Assembly (NCBI RefSeq): GCF_901827205.1
Contig: NZ_LR594675.1
Location: 2,170,001 to 2,234,000 of the forward strand
DNA from: Variovorax sp. PBS-H4
GTDB taxonomy: Bacteria > Pseudomonadota > Gammaproteobacteria > Burkholderiales > Burkholderiaceae_C
Direction of reading: 5' to 3'
DNA: 64,000 nucleotides
Shown here: piece after piece, positions 51,009-59,536 of the stretch
Position numbering within the stretch: position 1 is the first letter of the stretch
How the letters are laid out: each line of letters starts with the position of its first letter
The notes under the pieces: generated by a model
The model's input: the letters and a program-made list of their open reading frames with translations, nothing else
Database searches by the model: none
Told to the model about the DNA's origin: nothing
Made by a program: the position numbers and the translations under genes

Positions 51009-51295
51009 AAGTCCACAACGAGTGAGGTGGGCAAGCTTTGATGAACACCGCCCGTACGCGCCGTCGGTGGCGGCAGTGGTGGATCGCTTCGGCGAATCGA
51101 GCGGCCATGCGGCCAGCGATGCGCTTTGATTGGGGCACTTGTCCTGCGTGCGAAGTTCCATGTCCAGTGCGGTCCCCGCTGCTGGCGAGCTGCGTGATCC
51201 CGGGCTTCAGCCAGAACGGACAGCACTTTCCTGGCTCAGGATCAGGCCGGATCTTTATCAAGTTTGGATCCCGAGCGAGAGGAACGCACAAGATG
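51009..51295. other. Intergenic stretch without a supported gene
   Basis: A plus-strand frame with HRPYAPSVAAVVDRFGESSG near 51040-51120 looks like a coding leftover, but it has no start and no family I recognise. Otherwise nothing is seen. It separates the dead dehydrogenase from the end of the convergent binding-protein gene. Confidence 0.35.
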
Positions 51296-52423
51296 CTACT
51301 GCGCGACAACCAGCTTGCCGCCTCGGATTTGGTAGATCGTCACCGAGCCATGCAGATTGTCACCTCGCGCGTCGAACGCGATCGGCCCGATGACGCCGGT
51401 GACCGTCACGCCCGGTAGTTTCGGCCCGTAGGCGGCAGGGTCGGTAGACCCAGCTCGCTTCATGGCCTCGACCAACACCATCACCGCGTCGTAGGCATAA
51501 GGTGCGAACACGATCACCTCGGCCCCAAAGCGTGCCCTGAATCGCTGGTTGAATGCCTCGAAAGCGCCCATGGCATCGCGCGGGGCGCCCGCCTGGGTGC
51601 AATAGGCTCCCTCATTGGCCCCCGCCGCAAGCTTGCTCCATTCCCCAGTACAGACTCCGTCGCCAGCGATGAATCTGGCATTCACCCCGAGCTGCTTCAT
51701 CTGCCGGTTGACCAGAGCCGCCTGCGCGTCTGCGCCGGCATAGACGATCACGTCGGGCTTCAGGCCTCGCAGAGTGGTAAGAATGGCCGAAAAGTCGGTC
51801 GCGCGATCCGTACCGAACTCTCGCTTGAGCACGTTGACCTGCAGTTTGCCAAGGTTCGCAACCACTTCATCAGCCAGTCCCTGGCCGTAGGCCGTGCGAT
51901 CGTCGATCACAGCAACTGTTTTCGCCTGCAAAGTGCGCGAGATATAGCTGGCGATTCCATTGGCTTGTTGCACATCGGTGGCCATGAGCCGTGCGGCATA
52001 CCGGTAGCCGGCACGCGTGTACTGAGGGTTGGTAGCGGCGGGAGCAACCTGTGGGATGCCGGCGTTGTTGTAGACGCGGGCCGCTGGGATCGTAGTACCC
52101 GAGTTGAGGTGACCAACGATTCCGTTCACTTGCATGTCGGCAAGCTTTTGCGCCACGTTGGTGGCGGTGGCAGGGTCAGCCCGGTCGTCCTCAACCACCG
52201 CTTCGAAACGGACCTGGCGCCCGCCAATCACCAGCTTCTGTGCATTGAGATCCTCGATGGCGAGCCGCGCGCCGTTCTCCATGTCTTTGCCGAGATGGGC
52301 GATCGCGCCGGTCAATGGCGCGGCGACGCCGATGCGCACGGGTGCGTCCAACGTCTGGGCGCTGGCGACAACAGCGGTGGAGATGACAAGCCATACGAGG
52401 GCGTGGGGGACGCAGTGTTTCAT
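51296..52423 (-). CDS. Branched-chain-amino-acid-type ABC transporter binding protein (LivK-like)
   Basis: A 375-residue periplasmic protein. ATG 52423, with a GGAG site, begins a signal peptide (VPHALVWLVISTAVVASAQT). The mature part has the Peripla_BP_6 pattern: VRIGVAAPLTGAIAHLGKDM, VVEDDRADPATATNVAQKLA, GIVGHLNSGTTIPAARVYNN, TVAVIDDRTAYGQGLADEVV and FAPYAYDAVMVLVEAMKRAG. Such receptors in catabolic clusters often bind aromatic acids instead of amino acids. It is divergent from the TetR gene, and the shared promoter region holds the CCGTCCAGACGG operator. Confidence 0.92.
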   Translation of the reverse strand: MKHCVPHALVWLVISTAVVASAQTLDAPVRIGVAAPLTGAIAHLGKDMENGARLAIEDLNAQKLVIGGRQVRFEAVVEDDRADPATATNVAQKLADMQVNGIVGHLNSGTTIPAARVYNNAGIPQVAPAATNPQYTRAGYRYAARLMATDVQQANGIASYISRTLQAKTVAVIDDRTAYGQGLADEVVANLGKLQVNVLKREFGTDRATDFSAILTTLRGLKPDVIVYAGADAQAALVNRQMKQLGVNARFIAGDGVCTGEWSKLAAGANEGAYCTQAGAPRDAMGAFEAFNQRFRARFGAEVIVFAPYAYDAVMVLVEAMKRAGSTDPAAYGPKLPGVTVTGVIGPIAFDARGDNLHGSVTIYQIRGGKLVVAQ

Positions 52424-52489
52424 TCGTGGCTCCATCGGCATGTGATTGGGAAGCAGCCCCGCCCAAGTGCCGCGAGACATGGGTTAGAG

Positions 52490-52511
52490 TATGCCGTCCA
52501 GACGGAATAAA
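52490..52511. promoter_or_regulatory. Candidate TetR operator A
   Basis: CCGTCCAGACGG, a perfect dyad with a two-base centre, preceded by TATG and followed by AATAAA. It lies between the divergent livK-like and tetR genes. It matches sites B (53445-53468) and C (59470-59493) at CCGTC-x-x-GA-x-GG. Confidence 0.65.
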
Positions 52512-52608
52512 GTTCGCCGTTTCTCCTGGCTGTAGCCTGTATGGGCGAACGAAACATGCGCTATTGCAATGGTTTCGACCGGACTCTTTCTTTGCACGCG
52601 ACGCCGCC

Positions 52609-53196
52609 ATGGCCAGAACAAAATCCGAAAACTTCGACGACATCCGAGCCAAGATTCTCGATGTCGCAGCATCGCTCTTCGCGAAGAACGGTTTCCGCAA
52701 CACGAACATCATTGATATCGGAGCGGCCTGCAATGCATCGAAGTCGCGCATGTACCACTACTTCCCTTCGAAGGAGGCGATGCTCGCGGAGATGTTGGGC
52801 GAGCACGTAAGCGCACTGGTGTTGATTGCCTCTGACTTGGTCTCCGCGCCGCTGGATCCACGAGCGCGACTGCGCAATTACTTTCTTGCGCATTTGAAGT
52901 ATTACTACGAACAGCGCGACCGTCACACCGTTCTGATCGAGGACGTGTACCACCTGCCCGACGAAGTGCGCGCGCAAGTGAAGGCGAACGAGCAGAAGTT
53001 GGTCGGCTTGCTCTGCTCGCTGCTGCGCGAGATCAACGCGCAAAGATTCAAGGATCGACAGGCTGCGACCACGCACGCGATGCTGATCTACGGCATGCTG
53101 AACTGGACCTACACCTGGTACCACCCGACGGGTCGCCTGAGTCTGGAGACCCTTGCCGATCAGGCGACCGACATGTGCCTGCACGGAATTGTGTAG
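52609..53196 (+). CDS. TetR-family regulator of the oxygenase cluster
   Basis: A 195-residue regulator starting ATG 52609. The DNA-binding domain covers residues about 10-60: ILDVAASLFAKNGFRNTNII and ACNASKSRMYHYFPSKEAML. The ligand domain is of the TetR_C_17/KstR2-like type (FLAHLKYYYEQRDRHTVLIE; LIYGMLNWTYTWYHPTGRLS), common in regulators that respond to acyl-CoA thioesters. It lies at the head of the catabolic cluster; the shared dyads upstream of it and of both downstream operons make it the likely repressor of all three. Confidence 0.92.
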   Translation: MARTKSENFDDIRAKILDVAASLFAKNGFRNTNIIDIGAACNASKSRMYHYFPSKEAMLAEMLGEHVSALVLIASDLVSAPLDPRARLRNYFLAHLKYYYEQRDRHTVLIEDVYHLPDEVRAQVKANEQKLVGLLCSLLREINAQRFKDRQAATTHAMLIYGMLNWTYTWYHPTGRLSLETLADQATDMCLHGIV

Positions 53197-53444
53197 CGCG
53201 CACCTGGCGCTGCACCGGACGCCATTGCCGGCCCAGTCAGTAGGCGCTGTGCTCTGCAGGCTGCCGGTCACATGTTGAGCCGCGAGGGCGGCAATTAAAG
53301 CCAAGCGTACAGGCGACAAGACACGACACGGCAAGACGGCTGCTGCATCGACGTGCCGGGCTCTTTTTCGTCACTCGCTCGATCCATGGTGTATCAATAG
53401 CTACGGGTAAGCCCTAGCTAACAAGAGATCACCATCTCAATTTA

Positions 53445-53468
53445 TATTCCGTCCGGAAGGTAAATAAA
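53445..53468. promoter_or_regulatory. Candidate TetR operator B
   Basis: TAT-T-CCGTCCGGAAGG-TA-AATAAA, directly upstream of the MaoC start (53473). Its core dyad fits CCGTCYRGAMGG. A repressor bound here would block the ribosome-site/start region of the first catabolic operon. Confidence 0.65.
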
Positions 53469-53472
53469 AGAG

Positions 53473-53949
53473 ATGACCGAGATTACCAGCACCTGCGGCT
53501 TCCTCGAGCAGCACTTCGACGAGATCGAGGAGGGCGCGCGCTTTCGTTCGCGCGGACGTACCGTTACCGAGGCGGACATCCTTCAGTGGTGCGCACTGAC
53601 CGGTGATTGGTATGTGCTGCACACTGACGCGCACCATGCGGCGCAGACGCGCTTTGGACAGCGCATCGCACCAGGCCTCATGCTCTTGGCGTATGCGGCG
53701 GGCCTGGGCATCCCGCCCGCGGCGCCGGCGATCGTTGCGAACTACGGCAGCGACGTACTGCGCTTCACTGCGCCGGCCTTCATCGGCGACACCATCCATC
53801 TCGAGGCCGCCGTGCTCGAAAAGACGGTGAAGCGGGCAGGAACCGACGGCGTGCTGCGGCTGCAGTGGAACGTCCACAACCAAAACGGACTGCTGCTGAT
53901 GGCCAGCGAGTTGCGCATCCTGATGGCGTTCCAGGGAGCTTCGCAATGA
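53473..53949 (+). CDS. MaoC-family dehydratase
   Basis: A 158-residue single-hotdog protein. The hydratase-2-type active-site stretch is WCALTGDWYVLHTDAHHAAQ (about residues 37-56, with the Asp and His of 'G-D-x-x-x-x-H'), followed by RIAPGLMLLAYAAGL. MaoC proteins hydrate enoyl-CoA esters; in the paa pathway the oxepin-CoA hydrolase domain of PaaZ is of this type, which is suggestive given the PaaN homologue in this operon. The AAAAGAG ribosome site lies inside the end of operator B. The enoyl-CoA hydratase gene overlaps its stop. Confidence 0.9.
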   Translation: MTEITSTCGFLEQHFDEIEEGARFRSRGRTVTEADILQWCALTGDWYVLHTDAHHAAQTRFGQRIAPGLMLLAYAAGLGIPPAAPAIVANYGSDVLRFTAPAFIGDTIHLEAAVLEKTVKRAGTDGVLRLQWNVHNQNGLLLMASELRILMAFQGASQ

Positions 53950-54728
53950 GCGGCTTCACCTTCAGCGATGCGGTGCGGCTAACGCTGGAATTGCCGGTTG
54001 CGGTCATCGCGATCGAACGGCTCGCCGCAAAAAACAGCCTGCGCCTGGATGAGATGACTGCGATCGCTGATGCAATCGGCGAGGCCGTATCGGCCGGTGC
54101 GCGCGTGGTGTTGGTGCGCGGTACGCGCCATGCCTTCTGCGCCGGCCGGGACCTTAAAGACGCGCATCCCGACAGCGATGACACGCTCGCCATCCTGCGC
54201 GATCGGATCAACCCCGTGCTTGCCGCGGTGCGCGACTGTCCGGTGCCGACGATCGCCGCAGTACAGGGTCCTGCACTGGGTTTCGGGTTTGGACTGGCGC
54301 TGGCCTGCGACATCGCGCTGGTCGCCGACGATGCCCTGCTCGGCAGCCCGTTCCGCAACATCGGCGCGGTGCTTGACTCGGGCGGCCACCACCACCTGCG
54401 CGAACGCGTCGGGCCACACCGCGCGGCCGAGCTGATCTTCCTGGGGCGCCTGTTCTCGGGGCGCGAAGCCGCGGCCATGGGGCTCGTGAACCGCAGCGTG
54501 GCCGCCGAGGCGCTCGACGAGATCGCGTTACGGATGGCGCGTGAGATCGCGAGCGGCCCCACCGCAGCCTTCGCCGCGTCGAAGCGCATCCTGTCGCGCG
54601 CCCGTTCTTTCGAAGAGACGCTCGAGCTCGAGGCGATCGCCCAGGCCGAGGCGCTGGCCGGGCCTGATGGCATCGAGGGCATCGGCGCCTTCCAGCAGAA
54701 ACGCAAGCCGCGCTTTATCGGACGCTAG
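53946..54728 (+). CDS. Enoyl-CoA hydratase/isomerase family protein
   Basis: A 260-residue crotonase. The CoA-binding/oxyanion motifs are RHAFCAGRDLKD (about 58-69) and AVQGPALGFGFGLALACDIA (about 98-117). The usual catalytic glutamates of hydratases are replaced (LGSPFRNIGAVLDSGGHHHL, with Asp and Gly), and this pattern resembles the PaaB/PaaG isomerase branch. It overlaps the MaoC gene (ATGA) and is 3 bp before the DUF35 gene. Confidence 0.9.
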   Translation: MSGFTFSDAVRLTLELPVAVIAIERLAAKNSLRLDEMTAIADAIGEAVSAGARVVLVRGTRHAFCAGRDLKDAHPDSDDTLAILRDRINPVLAAVRDCPVPTIAAVQGPALGFGFGLALACDIALVADDALLGSPFRNIGAVLDSGGHHHLRERVGPHRAAELIFLGRLFSGREAAAMGLVNRSVAAEALDEIALRMAREIASGPTAAFAASKRILSRARSFEETLELEAIAQAEALAGPDGIEGIGAFQQKRKPRFIGR

Positions 54729-54731
54729 GCG

Positions 54732-55115
54732 ATGAGCATGCCCCACCTTGCCGGCGCCGCGCGTTCGCCCCGCGCCCACTTTCTCGCCGCGTTGGCCGAA
54801 GGCCAGCTGGTTTACCAGTTCGACCATGGCACGGGCCGCGCGGTCTTTCCGCCGCAAGTCGTGGGTCCGGGCGGTCGACCTGGAGAACTCGAATGGCGCA
54901 CCAGCCGCGGCGAGGGCACGGTGCATGCCTGTACCGAGGTGCAGCGGCGCGACGGCGCCTTCAATATCGCGCTGGTCGACCTCGACGAGGGCTTTCGCAT
55001 GATGGCCACCGTGGTCGACGCGGCGCCCGGCACGCTGCGCATCGGCCTGCGCGTGGCCGCGCGCATCGAGCCCTGGAACGACGCGCACCGCGTGGTGTTC
55101 GGAGCGCTCGCATGA
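54732..55115 (+). CDS. DUF35 OB-fold protein, thiolase partner
   Basis: A 127-residue protein of the Zn-ribbon-plus-OB DUF35 family. The OB part is clear (WRTSRGEGTVHACTEVQRRD; NIALVDLDEGFRMMATVVDA; VAARIEPWNDAHRVVFGAL). The N-terminal rubredoxin-like ribbon segment (LVYQFDHGTGRAVFPPQVVG) has none of the four zinc cysteines. DUF35 proteins form stable complexes with SCP2-type thiolases or HMG-CoA synthases; the thiolase gene starts within its stop (ATGA). Confidence 0.85.
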   Translation: MSMPHLAGAARSPRAHFLAALAEGQLVYQFDHGTGRAVFPPQVVGPGGRPGELEWRTSRGEGTVHACTEVQRRDGAFNIALVDLDEGFRMMATVVDAAPGTLRIGLRVAARIEPWNDAHRVVFGALA

Positions 55116-56266
55116 CGGCAACGAATCTGCGCGGCGCGGCCGCGATCGCCGGCATCGGCAGCACCGGCTTCGCGACGATGCCGGCACTCTCTTCGCCGTT
55201 CGACGCGATGGCCTTGGCCTCGGTGCGCGCGCTCGACGACGCGGGCCTTTCGTTGACCGAGGTCGATGGCGTGTTCGCGGCCGGGCTGCAGCTTTTCATG
55301 CCGACGCTGAGCCTGTGCGAATACTTGGGCCTGCGCCCGCGCTACACCGACTCCACCCAGGTCGGCGGCGGTGCCTTCCTCGCGCACCTGAATCATGCGC
55401 GCGCCGCGATCGCGGCCGGCCTGTGCTCGGTGGTGCTGATCGCGTACGGCAGCACGCAGAAGTCCGCGGGCGGACAATTCGCGACCCATTCCGAACCCAA
55501 CCCCTACGAAGTGCCCTATGGCTACCCCGGCCCGATCGCGGCTTACGCGATGGTCGCGCAGCGCCATATGCACGAATTCGGCACCACGCGGGAACAGCTC
55601 GCGCAGGTAGCGGTGAGCGCGCGCGACTGGGCGCGGCTGGACACCGACGTGCCCGATCCCGGGCCGCTGAGCATCGAGGACGTGATCGCTGCGCGGCCGG
55701 TGGCGCACCCCTTCACGGTGCGCGACTGCTGCCTCGTGACCGACGGCGGCGGCGCGCTGGTCGTGGTCTCGGCCGAGCGTGCCGCGCAGCTGCGGCGCAA
55801 GCCGGTCTACCTGCTCGGCGTGGGCGAGGCTGCCACGCACCGCAGCATCGCGCAGATGCCGGACCTGGTGCGCACCGCAGCCACCGTGTCGTCGGCCACC
55901 GCCTATGCGCAGGCCGGCGTGGGACCGAAGGACATCGACGTGGTGCAGTTCTACGACGCCTTCACGATCATGCCGATCGTCTTCGCCGAGGACACGGGCT
56001 TCTGCGCCAAGGGCGAGGGCGGTGCTTTTCTCGATGGCCGCGCCTCTCCAGGCGGCGACTTCCCGATGAACACCAACGGCGGCGGGCTCTCGCTCGGCCA
56101 TCCCGGCATGTTCGGCATCTACACCGCCATCGAGTCGGTGGTGCAGCTGCGTGGCGACGCCGGCGCGCGCCAGGTGGCCGGCGCCGAGCTCGCGCTGGCC
56201 CATGCGCCGGGCGGCTACATGTCGAGCCAATGCACCGCGATCTTCGGCACCGCCGCCACGCTCTGA
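55112..56266 (+). CDS. SCP2-type thiolase
   Basis: A 384-residue thiolase-fold protein. The N-domain begins AAIAGIGSTGFATMPALSSP. The reactive Cys expected after 'STQVGGGAFLAHLNHARAAI' is not obvious, as usual in the SCP2 branch. The C-terminal catalytic motifs are MNTNGGGLSLGHPGMFGIYT (GHP with His) and SSQCTAIFG (Cys about 373). It cleaves or forms a beta-ketoacyl-CoA or acts as aldolase with DUF35, as reported for several steroid and aromatic pathways. It is followed by paaN 8 bp downstream. Confidence 0.88.
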   Translation: MTATNLRGAAAIAGIGSTGFATMPALSSPFDAMALASVRALDDAGLSLTEVDGVFAAGLQLFMPTLSLCEYLGLRPRYTDSTQVGGGAFLAHLNHARAAIAAGLCSVVLIAYGSTQKSAGGQFATHSEPNPYEVPYGYPGPIAAYAMVAQRHMHEFGTTREQLAQVAVSARDWARLDTDVPDPGPLSIEDVIAARPVAHPFTVRDCCLVTDGGGALVVVSAERAAQLRRKPVYLLGVGEAATHRSIAQMPDLVRTAATVSSATAYAQAGVGPKDIDVVQFYDAFTIMPIVFAEDTGFCAKGEGGAFLDGRASPGGDFPMNTNGGGLSLGHPGMFGIYTAIESVVQLRGDAGARQVAGAELALAHAPGGYMSSQCTAIFGTAATL

Positions 56267-56274
56267 ACCCATTC

Positions 56275-57927
56275 ATGACACTCCAAGCTCTGCCACAGAA
56301 ACACGCCGGCCGCCTGGCTGATGCGATCGCCGCCATCGCCCGCCGCGGGTACCACAGCGCCTATCCCGAAGACCCAGCGCATCCGGTCCATGCGCGCGGC
56401 TCGCGCGAAGCCGGCGAATCGGCCGTGCGCGCACGCTGGACGCAGCGCGACGGCGCGATCCGCGGGGAGGAGCGCAGCGCCTTCGGCGCGCCCTTCGACA
56501 CCGCCTATGCCGACGAGCCGGTCGATGCCGTGCTCGCGCGCGCCGAGGCCGCGACACCGGCCTGGACCGCGCTCGACCCGGCCGAGCGTGCCGCGGTAGC
56601 GCTCGAGATCCTCGAGGCGCTGCAGCAGCGCGCCTTCGAGATGGCCTTCGCCTGCATGCATGCCTGCGGCCAACCGTTTGCGATGGCCTTCCAGGCCGGC
56701 ACCGCGCACGCGCTGGACCGCGCGCTCGAGGCCGTGGCCATCGCCGTGCGCGAAATGGTCGCCTATCCCGCGCGCGTGCTCTGGGAGAAACCCGATTCGC
56801 GCCGGCCGGTGCGGGTGGAGAAGAGCTTCGAGATCGTGCCGCGCGGCATCGCGGCCGTGATCGGCTGCGCCACCTTCCCGACTTGGAATTCCTATCCGGG
56901 TCTGTTCGCGAGCCTGGTCACGGGCAACCCGGTCGTTGTGAAGCCGCATCCCACGGCCGTGCTGCCGCTCGCGCTGTGCGTCGATACGGCGCGCACGGTG
57001 CTCGCAAGCCTAGGCCTCGAGGCCGACGTGGTGCAGCTGCTGGTCGACACGCGCGCTTCGCCCAAGACGAAGGCGCTCGCGCTCGATGCGCGCGTGAAGC
57101 TGATCGACTTCACGGGTGGTCCCGAGTTCGGCGACTGGCTGGAGACCCATGCGCACCAGGCTCATGTCTTCACCGAGAAGGCCAGCGTCAACGCGGTGCT
57201 GATCGAAAGCACCGACGACTACAGCGGCCTGGTGCGCAACCTCGCGCTCACGCTCAGCCTTTACAGCGCCCAGATGTGCACCACGCCGCAGAGCGTGTAC
57301 CTGGCGCGCACGGGCATCCGGCTGCAGGACGGCACGGCGAAGACGGTCGAGGACTTCAAGGCCGACCTGGCAGCGGCCGTCGCCAAGCTGGTTGCCGATC
57401 CGCTGCGTGCTTTCGAATTGCTGGGCGCGATCCAGAGCGAAGCGACCGAGGAGCGCGCCGTTCATGCGGCGTCGATCGGCGAGCCGGTGTTCGCCTCGCG
57501 CCGGCTCGCGCATCCTGAGATGCCCGACGCGGTGCTGCGCACCCCGGCCCTGTACGCGGTGCCGCCCGAGGACCTCGATACCATTGCGCGCGAACACTTC
57601 GGCCCAATCAGCCTGTTGATCGTGACCGAGGACGCCGACGCGGCGCTGCGGCATGCGCAAGAGGTCACGCGTTCGCGCGGTGCGATCACCTGGTCGGTGT
57701 ACTCGCGCGACGAGGCCTTCGTGCATCGCGCGAAGCAGGCGGCCGCCGATGCCGGCGTGCACCTCACGCTCGACATGACCGGTCCGGTGCTCGTCAACCA
57801 GTCGGCCGCTTTCAGCGACCTGCACGTGAGCGGCTACAACGCGGCGGGCAATGCGGCGCTGTGCGACACGGCCTTCGTGCTGCCGCGCTTCCGCGTGCTG
57901 CAGACGCGCCGCTACCTCGCCGCCTGA
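56275..57927 (+). CDS. paaN: Phenylacetate degradation-type aldehyde dehydrogenase PaaN
   Basis: A 550-residue ALDH-superfamily protein. Its length and the leading helical segment (LPQKHAGRLADAIAAIARRG) are those of PaaN. Core ALDH motifs: EIVPRGIAAVIGCATFPTWN with NPVVVKPHPTAVLPLALC (cofactor Lys), FTGGPEFGDWLE, the catalytic Cys in LYSAQMCTTPQSVYLA, and PISLLIVTE. PaaN oxidises the semialdehyde released on ring opening of aromatic-CoA epoxide/oxepin products. The frame is open far upstream, but ATG 56275 gives the right N-terminus. There is no fused hydratase domain; the separate MaoC gene could supply it. Confidence 0.9.
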   Translation: MTLQALPQKHAGRLADAIAAIARRGYHSAYPEDPAHPVHARGSREAGESAVRARWTQRDGAIRGEERSAFGAPFDTAYADEPVDAVLARAEAATPAWTALDPAERAAVALEILEALQQRAFEMAFACMHACGQPFAMAFQAGTAHALDRALEAVAIAVREMVAYPARVLWEKPDSRRPVRVEKSFEIVPRGIAAVIGCATFPTWNSYPGLFASLVTGNPVVVKPHPTAVLPLALCVDTARTVLASLGLEADVVQLLVDTRASPKTKALALDARVKLIDFTGGPEFGDWLETHAHQAHVFTEKASVNAVLIESTDDYSGLVRNLALTLSLYSAQMCTTPQSVYLARTGIRLQDGTAKTVEDFKADLAAAVAKLVADPLRAFELLGAIQSEATEERAVHAASIGEPVFASRRLAHPEMPDAVLRTPALYAVPPEDLDTIAREHFGPISLLIVTEDADAALRHAQEVTRSRGAITWSVYSRDEAFVHRAKQAAADAGVHLTLDMTGPVLVNQSAAFSDLHVSGYNAAGNAALCDTAFVLPRFRVLQTRRYLAA

Positions 57928-57963
57928 AGCGCGACCGCCCCCGAAGAACAAAGGAGACGCTTC

Positions 57964-59325
57964 ATGACCGAATCCCGCAATGCGCAGGCGGCGGCCGATG
58001 CCGCCGACGATTTTCTGTCGCTCGACGAACTGCAGGCGCGCCAGGACACCAAGCTCGCCGCGCTCGGCCGCCGGCTCGCGGAATCGCCGCAATGGCAGGC
58101 GCACTTCGCGGCGGCCGGCGCCTCGCCGCGCGACCTGAAGGACCGCGCCGCGCTGCAGGCGCTGCCGCTGCTCGAGAAGAGCCACCTGCGCGCGCTCTAT
58201 CCGTACCCATTGCTCACGGTGGCGCTCGAGCAGGTGGTGCGCTTCTGCGCCACCTCGGGCACCACCGGCCTGCCGGTGCTGTTCGGCTTTACGCGCAAGG
58301 ACTGGGAAGACACGCTGGTGCGCCAGCTCGCGCGCATCTACCGCACGGTGGGCGTGCGCGCGGGCGACCGGGTCTACCAGGGCTATGGCTACGGGCTGTG
58401 GGTCGGCGGCAGCTCGATGGACGAGGCGCTCAAGGCCTACGGCGCGGTCAACTTCCCCGTCGGCCCGGGCCGCGGCGAGCTGATGGTGCAATGGCTGCGC
58501 GACCACCGCCACACGGTCACCACCATGTCGCCGCTGTGGCTGATGACGCTGATCCAGCAGGCGCGCAAGGCCGGCATCGACCCGCGCCGCGACTGGGCGC
58601 TGCGCGTAGGGCTGTTCGGCGGCCAGTCGGTGTCGGCCACCTTCCGCAGCGAGATGGAGGCGCTGATGCCCGAGGGCTTCCTGGCGCACAACATCTACGG
58701 CACCACCGAGGCCGGCGGGCCTGTGCTCGGCGTCTCCTGCCCGCATTCGCACGGCGACGACGAGATGCACCTGGTCAACGACGACAGCGTGCTCAGCGAG
58801 GTCCTCGACCCGCAGACCCTGCGCCCGGTGGCGCCGGGCGAGGTCGGCGAGATCGTCTTCACCACGCTCGACAAGGAGGCCTCGCCGGTGCTGCGCTGGC
58901 GCACGCGCGACCTGGTGCGCCGCTCGGCCCAGCCCTACCGCTGCGCCTGCGGCCGCCATGCCTATGCGCGCATCGGCCGCATCATCGGCCGCTCGGACGA
59001 CATGCTCAAGGTGCGCGGCGTGCTGGTTTATCCCTCGCAGATCGAGGACGTGATCGCGGGTGTCGAGGGCCTGGCCAAGGATGCCTGGCAGATCTACATC
59101 GACAGCGAGCGCAGCGTGCTCGACCACATGGAGGTGGCCGTGGAGCGCGTGCCCGGCGCGGCCTGCGCGCGCGAAGACCTGGCGCGCGAGGTGCGCGCGC
59201 GGCTCAAGGCACGGCTGGGCCTCAGCTGCGAGGTGCGCTGCCACGACGAGGGTGCGCTGCCGCGCTACGAGGCCAAGGCCACGCGCGTGCTGCGGCGCAG
59301 CGCCGCGGAGGCCAGCCCGGCATGA
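57964..59325 (+). CDS. Phenylacetate-CoA ligase family protein (PaaK-like)
   Basis: A 453-residue adenylate-forming ligase. AMP-binding motifs: FCATSGTTGLPVLFGFTR (P-loop, about residues 95-112), YGYGLWVGGSSMDEALKAYG, NIYGTTEAGGPVLGVSCP, and RWRTRDLVR with the C-terminal GRSDDMLKVRGVLVYPSQIE. It activates an aromatic or alicyclic carboxylic acid to its CoA thioester in the cytoplasm, the entry step. AAAGGAG precedes ATG 57964. The stop overlaps a truncated CoA-transferase start. Confidence 0.93.
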   Translation: MTESRNAQAAADAADDFLSLDELQARQDTKLAALGRRLAESPQWQAHFAAAGASPRDLKDRAALQALPLLEKSHLRALYPYPLLTVALEQVVRFCATSGTTGLPVLFGFTRKDWEDTLVRQLARIYRTVGVRAGDRVYQGYGYGLWVGGSSMDEALKAYGAVNFPVGPGRGELMVQWLRDHRHTVTTMSPLWLMTLIQQARKAGIDPRRDWALRVGLFGGQSVSATFRSEMEALMPEGFLAHNIYGTTEAGGPVLGVSCPHSHGDDEMHLVNDDSVLSEVLDPQTLRPVAPGEVGEIVFTTLDKEASPVLRWRTRDLVRRSAQPYRCACGRHAYARIGRIIGRSDDMLKVRGVLVYPSQIEDVIAGVEGLAKDAWQIYIDSERSVLDHMEVAVERVPGAACAREDLAREVRARLKARLGLSCEVRCHDEGALPRYEAKATRVLRRSAAEASPA

Positions 59326-59492
59326 CGCACGCAACGCAACGCGGGCCCGGTCCGCTGGGCGGCCTGCGCGTGATCGATCTGTCGCATGGCACTGCGCGAG
59401 CGCGAGTTGTCGGGCGGGCCGGTCGGTCGAGGCCACGCTGTTCGACATCGGCGTCCTGCTGCCAATTGATATACCGTCTGGAAGGCGAATAA
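59322..59492 (+). pseudogene. CaiB/BaiF CoA-transferase, N-terminal stub
   Basis: ATG 59322 overlaps the ligase stop (ATGA), and the frame begins with the typical opening GPGPLGGLRVIDLSHGTA. After about 21 residues it switches to unrelated sequence and stops at 59492. Nearly the whole gene (about 400 residues) is deleted, and the breakpoint abuts operator C of the next operon. The deletion may have created the present junction between the two operons. Confidence 0.6.
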
Positions 59493-59493
59493 A
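59470..59493. promoter_or_regulatory. Candidate TetR operator C
   Basis: TAT-A-CCGTCTGGAAGG-CG-AATAAA, 44 bp upstream of the diiron oxygenase start. It matches site B at 20 of 24 positions. It is the third copy of the dyad in the cluster. Confidence 0.65.
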
Positions 59494-59536
59494 TGAACCA
59501 CAACCCCATCCGAACACATGACAAGGAGAGATCCCG

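Noticed and set aside
53197..53472. Possible extra gene between tetR and the MaoC gene
   Set aside because: No open frame with coding character is present. The region is best explained as promoter and operator B.
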